From NCBI RefSeq assembly GCF_036785885.1, contig NC_092326.1, positions 40,448,287 to 40,512,286 of the forward strand: a DNA stretch of 64,000 bases, given 5' to 3'. The position numbers and the translations under genes were made by a program. Source of the DNA: Coffea arabica (lineage: Eukaryota; Streptophyta; Magnoliopsida; Gentianales; Rubiaceae). This document shows, one piece after another, positions 1 through 12,600 of this stretch (positions within the stretch are counted from its first letter, which is position 1; each line of letters begins with the position of its first letter). Under the pieces are notes generated by a model. The model did no database searches and was not told where the DNA came from. It saw only the letters and a program-made list of their open reading frames with translations.

Positions 1-693
1 TATGCAAGCAACCTACAGAATTTTTTTCCCTTCAAATTTGACTGCATCCATGATAAAAAATTCTTGGTACAAGACGTATCCATCATTGTCTCATCATTTT
101 GGGAGATATTTGTGGATTTCAATTGTGCAGAACGATTTATTATTGGTTGACAAATAACTAATGGAGGTTTTACAAAAAAAATTTTCGCTGTCACGTTTTT
201 TACTGGGTTTTTCCAATAATAGTGCATAATCTTGTGAAGTCATTTGTCAAGGAAACCTATTTTTTTGTCTTTAGTAGCAAGCAATTATACAATCTTTGCT
301 CATTAGATGGCCAATATGGTTTATCTCTTGTGCCTCTACTCTTGAAATCCTTTGTCTACCATGGCAAAGCAGCAAGTCCTTACAACAAAATTACCTTCTT
401 TTGCTATGAAGCAATTAAAGAATATCTTCTAATTGTTTGCCCTTCTTTTCGTGGTGGATCAATCTTATGCTTTTCAAATTTTTTTGGTTGAAACGAAAAT
501 CAGTTGTAAACCATCTTCAAACCATTGTTTTGATATTGGTTTCGTTTCTTGGCGGATCCAGCCTATACTGTTTGATTTGTTTTGGGTCGAAGATGCCATT
601 AATTGGAAGTGCTAATGACATAATATGGATCTATAAATCACTCATTAATTACTACAAAGGCTACACCATTAAACCTGACTTCTCTTATTGTAG
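1..693 (+). other. Intron of the ILA/GCN1 gene cut by the window edge
   Basis: No coding exon of the neighbouring gene is recognisable here. The first supported exon begins at 694, after a TAG acceptor at 691-693. The stretch is T-rich, as plant introns are, and the residues expected just before that exon are not encoded. Short open frames between 222 and 703 do not resemble any family I know and are probably chance. Confidence 0.6.
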
Positions 694-3600
694 GGTTTGT
701 TAGGTTCAAGGGGATTGATGAGTCCTTGTCATCTTCAACAAGATGCGGCTGTGTACTCTCTATCAACTTTAATGTCTATAATACCTGGACATGCTTATGC
801 CGAGTTTGAAAAGGTTAATTTCATATATGCCTTGCACTGAATGGCTGAACAATTTTATGTTGGTTTGTACAGTCTCTCAACTTATTAATTCTCTTTGACA
901 GTACTTAAAGAGTCTCCCAGATTGTTATGCACATGATACTCTTACAGAAAAAGATATCCAGGTGAAACATGAGTCCATTACCTTACTTTATTTCTGCTTT
1001 TACTTATTAAGATAGCTGCATGACATTCTTGTTCTCAAACCTGTTACTTTCTGAGACAGCTAGCTAGTCTAATGAACATATTTTTTTCAGAAATTCAGTT
1101 AAGGATATTTTTTCTTCAGATGATTTTAATTTTCTGTCAAGCACTAATGTTGCCCCTGTTTCATTATCTTGATAGTTTCTCTTGGTGGATGTTTTGGCAT
1201 TAAACCTTGGTTTCCTTTGTTTGTTAAAAGCTACTTCATGATATGATGGTATCTTAATTTTCAGTATAAGTGCTCCTTCATTTCTGGGTGAGATATTTAT
1301 TGTGCCCGTGGGTGTGTTAGGAAAATATTTTCCATGACCATCTTTTCGTGGGTGTCTTTTCTTGGTGTCACTGCTTCTGATATCTATGTTCACTTGAATG
1401 TGTAAAACATTATAGCTTGTGCAGTCTGAGGTCAATTGGCAAACATACTAAATCCTTTTCGCTGCTATCACCATGGAATGGAATCTAGGCACACTCGATG
1501 TGTTTTTCAAAATATCTTTATTTGGCTGTAGTTTGTAGTGGATTGTCTAAATTTTGAGGGGTCTTTAATTTTTTTTTTTTTTTTTTTTTGGTTATTGATA
1601 TAGCAGTAAGTTATAATTTCCTGGCTAGTTATCTGGGTGTTAGTTGGTAGTTTGTTTCCTTTTCTTTTTCACCCTTAGTAATTAAAATTGGTGGTTAAAA
1701 ATGAAACTTAAAAGGGAGAGACACTGCAGACCAAAGGGTGCCCTCTCTTCATGTATAGTATAGTTTGTCTTTGTACTCGTCACTACTTTACATTGTTACA
1801 AGTGGCCCAGGCCCCTTATCTTTTTGCGTTTATATGATTGACTGATTTTGAATTGTTGTAATGGGAGCTGGGCATGCTTAGAGAGTATTGTTCTTTGCTG
1901 ATCTTCTGTAAACACGTTACTCAGCAAAATATGTGGTTGCTTGGTCAAACATTTTACTTGCTCGGCTCAGCATCATGTGCACTTTTGAGACCAAAGATGC
2001 TGGTGCTTTCTCTTAAGCATTTTTACATTGTCTTGTATTTCTTCTTCAGGAGCCACTAATTTTATCTTAATTACTGTAGTTGGTAATTGGATGCCCATGA
2101 TTTTTGTTGCTTTCTGAAGAAAGACTTTGTATCTGCTGAAACATGGAGAAATAAGTCATCAAGTATGGTAAAATCCAGTGTAATGGGACCTGCCAGATAG
2201 TTTCTAGTGGTTAAGTTTTTACATTATTTTGTTGGCCATGGTTGTCTGTTGTCAAACTATTTGTTGTACTTGAACTGTCTCCCTTTCTGATTATCTTCTG
2301 AAGTTTTTCTGGAACTGTTTACCATGTTTTCAGATCTTTCATACTCCTGAAGGTATGCTTTCCACAGAGCAAGGTGTTTATGTAGCAGAATCTGTTGCTT
2401 CCAAGAATATAAGACAGGCAAAAGGTCGTTTTCGAGTTTACGAGAATGATGATAACTTGGTGAGGCATTTGATGTTTTTGTCATCTTGGAATTGAATTTA
2501 GAGTTATTTTTGGACGAGATTCATTTGTCAAAGTGCTTGGGTTACATACAGGGTGAGGTCAAATCTAATCATTCTGCAAGAAGGGAGTCTTCTAACAAAG
2601 ATCTTGTTGGGACAAAGGATACTGGCAAATCACTGAAGAAACCAGGCACTGTCAATGTTCTGCTGTGTGTTTTTATTTGGCATTACATGTTGGTGAAAGG
2701 TGACCAAGTTGGTCTGACTATGTTTCTAAATCATTTAATCTGTAGACAAGGCAAAGACTGCAAAGGAAGAGGCACGCGATTTGCAGCTCAGGGAGGAGGC
2801 ATCTGTACGTGAAAGGGTGATGCTTATACAAAAGAATCTTTCATTGATGTTGAGGGCTATGGGTGAGATGGCTGTTGCTAATCCTATTTTTGCGCATAGT
2901 CAGCTCTCTTCTTTGGTTAGTCTATTCTGTACTAATGACTTTTTATTTTCCAATTTGTTTTGTAATTGACTGGTGGTTCTCATTGCATGTGTTTCTGAAT
3001 GTCCTTTTTGCATTCTGTGATGGAATGCTTTTGTTCTCTTCTTTGTGCTGGTCTTGTAAACTGATAACTACAATTTGTTTCTTTATTTTTTTGGGGTTTT
3101 ATTTTTCTAGGGGGAGGGGTGGATTTTTTTTTTTTGGGGGGGGGGGGTGGAGGAGGGGAAGCTTTGGAACTCTATATGAAAACCAAGATCACTGAGATAT
3201 GCTTTTTTAGTCATAGGTCTAAGTTTGAAATCATCTGTAGTTCTAAATTGCGCATTTTGGAGTCTCCTGTTTTCTTATTTTAATCATGTTATTAGTTCCA
3301 TGCGCTGTTGAGTAGAAATGTCCTCTTTTGATTGAAAACTTTTGATTGAAAAGGAGATCACTTCTACTCTTAGAATCCTTCAAAGTGATAGTCCTTAATG
3401 TTTTGCCTTCTCAAAAAAAGACAAGTCCTTTATATTTCCTCTTGGATTGATGAACCTTTTTTTATAGGGGTTGGGGTTGATGATATTGTATGTTTTATGC
3501 TGTTTCAGGTCAAGTTTGTTAACCCATTACTCCGTTCACCGGTGGTAGGTGAAGTTGCCTATGAGACCATGGTGCAGCTTTCTAAATGTTCTGCTACTCC

Positions 3601-6600
3601 TTTATGTAACTGGGCACTTGAAATTGCAACTGCATTACGGGTAATTGCAACTGAAGATATTAATGCAGTGTGGGATTTAATTCCCCCTGTTGGTGAAGGG
3701 GAGCCCAGTGAAAGGCCATCCTTGAGTCTCTTTGAGCGAGTTAGAAATGCCTTATCACTTTCATGCAAATCTGGACCTCTTCCAGTGGATTCATTTACTT
3801 TTGTGTTCCCAGTAAGTTTCTTGCTTATTTATTTGCCATTTTGCTTGGGTTTTCAAATATTTTTTCTTTTCATACTTTGGCTTTTTTCTTTTTCTTTTTC
3901 TTTAGCTGCCATAGTTCATGTAAATGCATTGGTTTTGCTTTGATGCAGATAATCGAAAAGATCCTGTCATCTCCCAAGAGGACTGGACTACATGATGATG
4001 TTCTCCAGATATTGTTCTTACATATGGATCCTATTCTACCCTTGCCTAGGGTTCAAATGTTATCAGTATGCAGCAGCCTACCTTAAGCCCCTATGGTTTT
4101 TTCCTTTTCCCTTATCCCGTATTTTTTTTCCAACTGCCCTCATGTTGTGTTTGATAGGTTCTTTATCACGTTCTTGGTGTTGTTCCTGCTTATCAAGCTT
4201 CAGTTGGGCCAGCATTGAATGAGTTGTGTCTGGGTCTGCATCCACATGAAGTTGCATCTGTATGTTAATTGGTCCATCAGCTCTTCTGTAGCTTGTTTTA
4301 ATAACTCTCCTTATCTCTTTGTTTATTGAGAGTTTTGTGCAGGCCATGTATGGCATTTATGCCAAAGAAGTTCATGTAAGAATGGCTTGCTTAAATGCTG
4401 TAAAATGCATTCCTGCTGTCTCTAATTGTTCCATTCCCGAAAGTGTTGAGGTTGCAACGAGCATCTGGCTTGCTTTGCATGATCCAGAAAAGGTATAGCA
4501 TTTACTCTAACTTTTGGCTGGTTGTTTTTCATTTTACATAATTGGTACAGCTTCATAGATATTTTTTAGATTTCGATTATTTCACTCACCTTGTCATTTT
4601 TTGAATGTGAGGTTACTGCTATTTGACTTTCTTTGGGGCATCTGATTTAAACTGAGTTCATGGTTTATGATTATTTGATACGAGTCCTTGTGTCATTTGC
4701 TGTGTTCTATCGTTTAATTTTTTTTCTTGGTCTGTATGCTTGAGGACATTTATCTTGTGAGCTGATTATTTATATTTCTCCTCTTATGACAAAAGTGTCA
4801 TTTTGTTTCTTTGAGAAACCACTACGTTTGTAGCCTGCTGGTCGACATGAAGAATCCTCAGCTGCCCTGGTACTCGTGAAATTGGATGAGAAGCTTTAAC
4901 GCTATGTGTGTTTTTTTAATGCTATATGCTTGTTACTCTGCTAGTTGGTTTACTTCATGCATATTCTCTGTCATGGCCTCAAAGGTGATGTCAAATTTGA
5001 ACTGAAATCTTTTTTTTTTTTTTTTTGGGATATCTGCTGCTTCTTAAAACAATTGTAGTTTCTGCTTTATGAATGATTTGAATGTTGCTTGATTCCCTTC
5101 TGCTGAGAGAGGGAATAGGGAGAAGGCAAAAGAATGATGAAAGAAATGAGAGAACTGGTATTACTAGCATGGAGTAGCATGGGTTGAATAGCTTACTTTT
5201 CAAGTTGTTTCATCAAGGTTTCTGAATCAGGCTTTTGTGGTTTTGTTGTTGCGTTTGCCCTACTAGCCGATCCTTTGTTTCACATCTGTTAGATGCTACT
5301 GATTGATCTATTTCCCTTCTTTGGCATATTACTGTTGCTTGCAATTTTTATCTATTTATTATAAGTTTCGGTTTAAACCGGGGTGGAAAAGGCATTCTTC
5401 TCTTTTTTATGCTTATGTGGAAAAAATAATGCTTTGTCCTGTTCAGTCTGTTGCAGAAGCTGCTGAGGGTATCTGGGATAATTATGGAAAAGAATTTGGG
5501 GCTGATTATTCTGGGATCTTTAAAGCACTTTCCCATGTTAACTACAATGTTAGAGTGGCTGCTGCAGAAGCATTGGCTGCTGCTCTGGATGAAAAACCTG
5601 ATACCATACAGGTGACTTTGAAATTCTTTGGATCCTGTTACAGATGATAAATGTAGTATCCTTACGTATCAGAGATACTTGCAGGAATCGCTGTCCACTT
5701 TATTTTCATTGTATATACGTGAAGTTGGCTTTGGTGAGGACAACATAGATGCTGGCTGGCTTGGTAGACAAGGAATTGCATTGGCACTGCACTCGGTGGC
5801 AGATGTACTTAGGACCAAAGATCTTCCTGTTGTTATGACATTCCTCATATCACGAGCACTGGTAATTTCTTGCTTACTTTAGGTCCCTTTTTGTCAAAAT
5901 ACTTGATTGTTTTTCTAGAGAGGATCTACGTGGTGACTGTTTGTATTGGATGTCACATGTATTTTATTGTTGCCATTGACTTTGAATAGCTCCTTTACCA
6001 TGTCTTCATTACATGTGCCAGGGCTACATTTTTGTCCTCTGCTTTTGACTGCTGAATGGCAGTAAATTTTTGGCATAGCATTGTGGCATAATAACGAGGG
6101 GTGCTTTTGACTGCAGGCTGACAGTAATCCAGATGTTCGTGGAAAAATGATCAATGCTGGTATCATGATTATTGATAGGCATGGCAGGGATAATGTGTCC
6201 TTGCTCTTCCCCATTTTTGAGAATTACTTGAATAAAAAGGTTGATTTTTTTAATTTAGTTGCTTACATTTTACTCTTGTTCTCCAAACTTTAAGTGGTGA
6301 TATTTTAGGATCCTACATGTATAAGGATCATGCCATTATGACCCTCTTTTTCTGGGTTTACGTTTACCACGTTTATAGGATGTATCTCCTTACCTAATTT
6401 TCTTGGTTTATGTTTCGTTCTTCAGGCATCAGACGAAGAAAAGTATGACCTGGTCCGTGAAGGTGTGGTTATATTTACCGGAGCTTTGGCTAAGCATTTG
6501 GAAAAGGTGCTTTACTTATTTATTTTATAACTGAAGTCAGGCGGAGGACATCTTTCACAGTAATTATCTGTGTTAACTTCTTTTCCCGGACAGGATGATC

Positions 6601-9600
6601 CTAAGGTTCATACTGTTGTAGAAAAGCTGTTGGATGTGTTAAACACACCTTCTGAAGCTGTTCAGCGGGCAGTTTCAAGCTGCCTGTCTCCACTGATGCA
6701 ATCAAAGCAGGTTTGTTTCAGAATCTCGCCAGTTGGATTGTCTCAATTTTTAAGTGAAATGACAAATTTTATGCTGTTATCCATAGGCCCTAAATTGTAT
6801 GCTAGCTCTCCTTTTACAATCTGCTACTGTTTTTAAAGGTCAATTTTACAGGCTTCATCTTGGGGTACAAGTTAAATTTTGGGATTGCATTGTAGCATTG
6901 CAACACAATTAATTATGGGATATTTCAGGTTGTAGTTAGTATCAGACTATCTGTGTAGATTACTTATTTTTGCTATCCAGTTTTGCAAATTAGTTAACAA
7001 TTTTTCTGCATTGATTTTGCAAATTAGTTTGTGCCATGTGGAGTGTTCAGAATGCCTAAGAACTAGTTCTACATTCTGTTAGAAGGATCTGAATCTGTGA
7101 TTCTTTTATGTTTTTCTGTGATTTACATTTAATGCAATTCTCTTGCCCCCTGTTATTTGTTTCTTCAGGAAGATGCACCAGCTCTAGTTTCTAGGATTCT
7201 GGATCAGCTGATGAAGAGTGACAAATATGGGGAGCGCCGTGGAGCAGCATTTGGCTTAGCTGGTGTAGTAAAGGGATTTGGAATATCTAGTCTGAAGAAG
7301 TATGGCATTGTGACAGTCATGCGAGAAGGTCTAGCAGACAGGTATTTGACAAAAACAAGTGGTTCTGTACGTATTCTGGTTGTAATGTTAGATGCCCTAT
7401 CTTGTCAAATTGTAACTTGTAGCAGTATGTCTAAAAGCAACAAACTGTTGGCAGAAAACATGCATGCATATGATGAAATGTGCTTTTTGTCCGACAGGCA
7501 TTACCATTCTATCTAAAACTTTGGTACCTTGCTCCTCTGGCCCAGTTCCTATGATCTATAAATCTTCTGCCTTTTTTGACTGACTTCAGAGGCATTTCCA
7601 GTTGCACTTGAAATAACAATTGTTATAGATCATTAGAATACACAATAAAAGTTGTATAACAGTTTAATCTTTTTGCTTCTACAGTTGTCTTTCTTTTCTT
7701 CTTGGTTTTCAAATTTTCTCTGCATTTAAAGAGCTATTTTTTGGGGCTTTTCTGATTGGTTAATGCCTGTATGGTATGCAGTATGTTTCCAGTTTGATGT
7801 TGTTTTTAACAATATGAATAATGGCCGACCATTCTGTTTTATAGCTTTCTGTAATATGGATTGTCATTGCACTTCATATAGGTTTTCTTGCTAAGTGAGA
7901 TTTAGTGTGTGTGTACCTGTTCTTGGCCTTGTACTGCTACTGGGCCTTCCTGTGCATAGTGCTGACCTTTTTCTCCACTTGGGAGTTCTTCTTGCTTTCA
8001 TGAATTGGCCTTGTTTTCCTGTCTCTTTTTGCAAATACATTTTCTATCAAATGTGAATCTATTTGAAATTTCAGGAACTCTGCTAAAAGCCGTGAAGGAG
8101 CATTACTGGCATTTGAGTGCCTTTGTGACAAGCTTGGAAGGCTCTTTGAACCGTAAGTGTGGAATGGTGATGAATCAGAACCTGTCACTGAATTCCACTC
8201 TGAGAATACCATCTGACACCCCTATGTTTCCGAAAGATGACACAGGCAGACATATCTACACTCACACATGCACAGAGAGTGTGAGAGACCCACACTTTGC
8301 ACAGACACAGAGAGAGAGAGAAAGAGAGAGGCTGTCATATATACTGCACTAGCATGCAAAGAGAGCAAGAGACCCAGAAACATGCAGAGAGAGAGAAAGA
8401 GAGAGAGAGAGAGTTTTAATATTTGTTCTTTTTTGCTTGGGGAGTGATTGCACTGACTTTCTTTAAAACAGGTATGTGATTCAAATGTTACCGCTACTAC
8501 TAGTTTCTTTCTCTGATCAAGTTATGGCTGTTCGAGAAGCTGCTGAGTGTGCTGCTCGTGCAATGATGTCTCAACTCACTGCTTATGGAGTGAAACTTGT
8601 TCTTCCGTCTCTGTTAAAGGTTTCTATGCTACATTCAATTAATCGATAACTTCATTTAATTAAATCGAGCTCCAGTTGCTTTAAATTTGTGCAAAGCTTG
8701 TTGCAAATTGTGTTTATACAGTTGTTAGTATGGGAATTCCACTCTATAATGGAAAATATTGTGTCAATGTCATTATAGGGACTAGGGAGTTTAGTGACTA
8801 CCACACCGTGCTTTAAAAGAACACAGTGCCATTTGTTATTCACATGATTAATAACCTTCATATGCTAGCTGGTGACACACATACATCTCTCCAACTTGTT
8901 AAAGTTTTCTTGCGGTCAGCTCTGCTTGGTGCTAAGGAGTTGGAACATTTCAACTTCCTGTGTTCCATATAACTGGCCCAACAGATTGTTGAAGTTCTAA
9001 TTGCTTTAATATGTTTCATTGAAGGAAGTGATGATCCTTACAAATATATGTTCTGAATAATAAATGATCTCAAGGGTGGTCGGATGTGGATATACTAATC
9101 TATCTTTGCATTGGTATTGTATAGTTTCCAAAATTGTGTGCCAATTGCATTTTTATGTCAGGGACTTGAAGATAAAGCTTGGAGAACAAAGCAAAGTAGT
9201 GTGCAGCTACTTGGAGCTATGGCGTACTGTGCTCCACAACAACTGTCTCAGTGTCTCCCTAAGATTGTTCCTAAATTAACAGAGGTTTGTTATGCTGCAT
9301 ACTTGATTCCCATATTTTCATTCATAAAGTGGTAACTGAATTCCTTGGAGCAAGTAATATGTGTATTTGATATTAAGCTGCTCCATGAATGTTTTCGCAG
9401 GTTCTAACAGATACTCATCCAAAGGTTCAGTCTGCTGGGCAGACAGCCCTTCAGCAGGTAATCGTTCTTTTACTTTGTAAATGTCAAAAAGAAAAAGAGT
9501 GAAAAAGTTTTAAAATTGTACTGATGTGCTGTCTTATTGGAGTTTTAGCACCTTTTTTGCAGTACTAATGTTTCCATTTTTTTTTTTCAGGTTGGAAGTG

Positions 9601-12600
9601 TGATTAAGAATCCTGAAATATCAGCGCTTGTTCCAACTCTGCTGATGGGTCTCACAGATCCAAATGAATATACAAAATACTCCCTTGATATTCTCCTGCA
9701 AGTAAAGATCTCAAAATATAGATTCTCGTTTGGCCTCAATGCATAATCTTTCGCAAACTTACTTCAAGTAATTATATATTTTTTGCAGACAACGTTTGTT
9801 AATTCTATTGATGCTCCTTCACTTGCTTTGCTGGTACCAATTGTACATAGAGGGCTAAGAGAAAGGAGTGCTGAAACTAAGAAAAAGGCTGCACAAATAG
9901 TTGGTAATATGTGTTCACTAGTGACAGAACCAAAGGACATGATTCCTTATATAGGATTGCTTCTTCCTGAAGTGAAAAAGGTACCTTTTCACTTGACAAG
10001 CCTAATAATGTGGTTGAATGATGAATTTTGGATGTTTTATCTATTTCAAATAAAACAGGTTCTTGTGGATCCAATTCCGGAGGTTCGTACCGTAGCTGCC
10101 AGAGCCCTTGGTTCTCTAATAAAGGGGATGGGAGAAGAGAACTTTCCTGACCTGGTTTCTTGGTTGTTGGATACCCTGAAATCTGATGGCAGTAACGTTG
10201 AGCGGTCTGGAGCTGCTCAAGGACTGAGCGAGGTATCATTTTCTTAAATTTTCTTGCTTATTTTCTTCCTTTGTCCTCGAGAACAAATTATGTTAGTTAT
10301 GAATCCTTATTTAAGAAATTTTCTCAGATACCTTCTTAAAGTGACCTACATTTTGAGTATCCTTTTTTTTAAGTATTGATTTGTTTAAGACCAAACACAT
10401 ATGAAGTGGAGAAGCAAGAAAATTATGGAACCAATTTACTGATAGAATGCATTGAAGAGCTCAAGGTGAAGTATTTATCAGCATACTGTGTGTTGTGAGA
10501 AACATATCACTGATTGAGTTTTACATTGTCACACTAGAATTGCCCGTCTATACTGATGCATCTAGTGTGGGAATACAAAGATAGATGTCTATCAAGAATG
10601 CTAGCTGTCATGTGCCAAACTAATACATGAAACTCTTTATTGCTAGCTGCCATGTACCAAACTAAGACATCAAACTCTTTATAAGTTTGGATACAAGGGA
10701 GTGTATTGCAACATGTAATGCCAGCTTGGAGACACGTTGAAAATGCTGAATTTTGAAAACGTTGGAAATTTTGGTCTTGTCAATTCTTATCGAGAATTTG
10801 ACTAAAGAAATATAAATGGCAATAAACGTACCAGTCCCTTTTCAGGGCCTCATGTTTCATTATACTTAATTAATGTGTTCTAGACACACGACTTGATCTA
10901 TAGATCACTGAAGATACTTCTATTATTCTCTGTTTGTTATTTATGGCTGAAGAACTTTCTTCCTAATACTTTATTTAGTAAGATAACATTTCTTGCTGTC
11001 AAGAAGGAAGGGAACCGAAAGTATTTATTACCAGTTCAAAGTTGGTCCACGGCTGCATATTGACAAAAACTACAAAATAATTGTACAGTTGGAGTCTTAA
11101 AATTTGTTTCTATGTTTCATTAATATATGGTAATTTTAATTTCAATGTTCTATCACTGCCTCAGTGGAAATCAGTATAAAGCCTTAGTGAAGTGGTCAGC
11201 TTCTTAATTTCAAAAAACTTTTGAACACTACCATTCAAGTGTGAAGTTTCTAAGATCTCCAATCCTTTTATCAATAAGCATACCACTTCTATGCATTGTT
11301 TCTCCACAGTTTACCTCTTCTGCACACCTCAATTCCTCTCCTTTACATCACTTGAGCTAAGCTAAGCATAACATCCCTATTTTTTTCAGTGCGTTTACCA
11401 TTTCTTATTTTCACCCTGCTTGCTTCTTGACTTTTTGTTCTTCTCTTTTGGGCTTGAGGTACCCACATATTGACTCTATCTCTCTCTCTCTTTTTTCTCA
11501 CACACACACAATGCATCTATCTCTCTGTCTCACTGTGATTGTCAATGTTGCCTCTCTTATCTTGCATGTCATAAATTAGTGACCGATTGACATGTTGCTT
11601 GCTTGATTTGGTCTTTCCTATTAAGGGGAAAATACCATCTGCAACTGAGAGAATAGTTGATTCTTTCTTCCTAAACTTTGCAGATGGCTTCATATGATTT
11701 AGAAGTATACTTTGCAGATGGCTTCATATGAACCATCCATAGATTGGTCATTCATGTTATGGTTTCTATCCCTCTGATCAGAAATTTGTGCTTGATTACT
11801 CTAGAAATGAACTTGAGCTGATACAAAACTATAGCTATAATCTGCTTGGGCCTCTGATCCTCTTAGATCAGCAGTTAGGAGGCTGATTTTAGGAAATGCA
11901 TACTTGAGCAGTCACGATGATAATTTGTCATACGTTTTGAGAAAATATGTGCATGACTTTGTGCATGTCCTTAATGTTCTTAATTTGTCCTTAATTTTTT
12001 GAATTTGTCCTTAATGTTAATTTTTTGAATTTACGTGCTTCATTTGTCCTTAATTTGTTAAACTATTTTTGTCATAGGTTTCAATTTTGTTGATATGCTA
12101 TCTCCGTAAGTGCATAGGCTTGGGGGGGCCTACCTCTCTGGAGTAATGTTCTTCCAATGTTGATGCTAATCTTTCTTCATTTAGGTGTTGGCTGCACTTG
12201 GAACCAATTACTTTGAGGACATCCTTCCTGATATTATTCGTAACTGTTCTCACCAAAAAGCACCAGTTCGTGACGGCTACTTGACGCTTTTTAGAGTAAG
12301 TAAAATGATTGAATTATTTTTCTTGTTGCTTTAATGTTCATGATTCCTTCATAAATTTGAAAATTTTCTAATGATGACGTATTTCGTTGTGTTTCTTTTA
12401 TGATAGTATTTTCCGCGGTCATTAGGTGTTCAATTCCAGAACTACTTGCAGCAGGTTCTACCTGCCATCTTGGATGGTAATTTTCTGTGTCAAAATTAAG
12501 TTTGTCCTGTTGTACCGTCAATGATCATATATATCTTCTGGTACGCTTTGAACTTTTTGTTGTCTTACAGGCCTCGCTGACGAGAATGAATCTGTACGTG

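Noticed and set aside
222..703. Overlapping open frames of 60-89 codons at the left edge
   Set aside because: They sit in the intron before the first supported ILA exon, have no family resemblance and do not join in phase.
1064..1435. 123-codon minus-strand frame in an ILA intron
   Set aside because: It is composition-driven, lies inside a long intron and shows no motif or homology I recognise.
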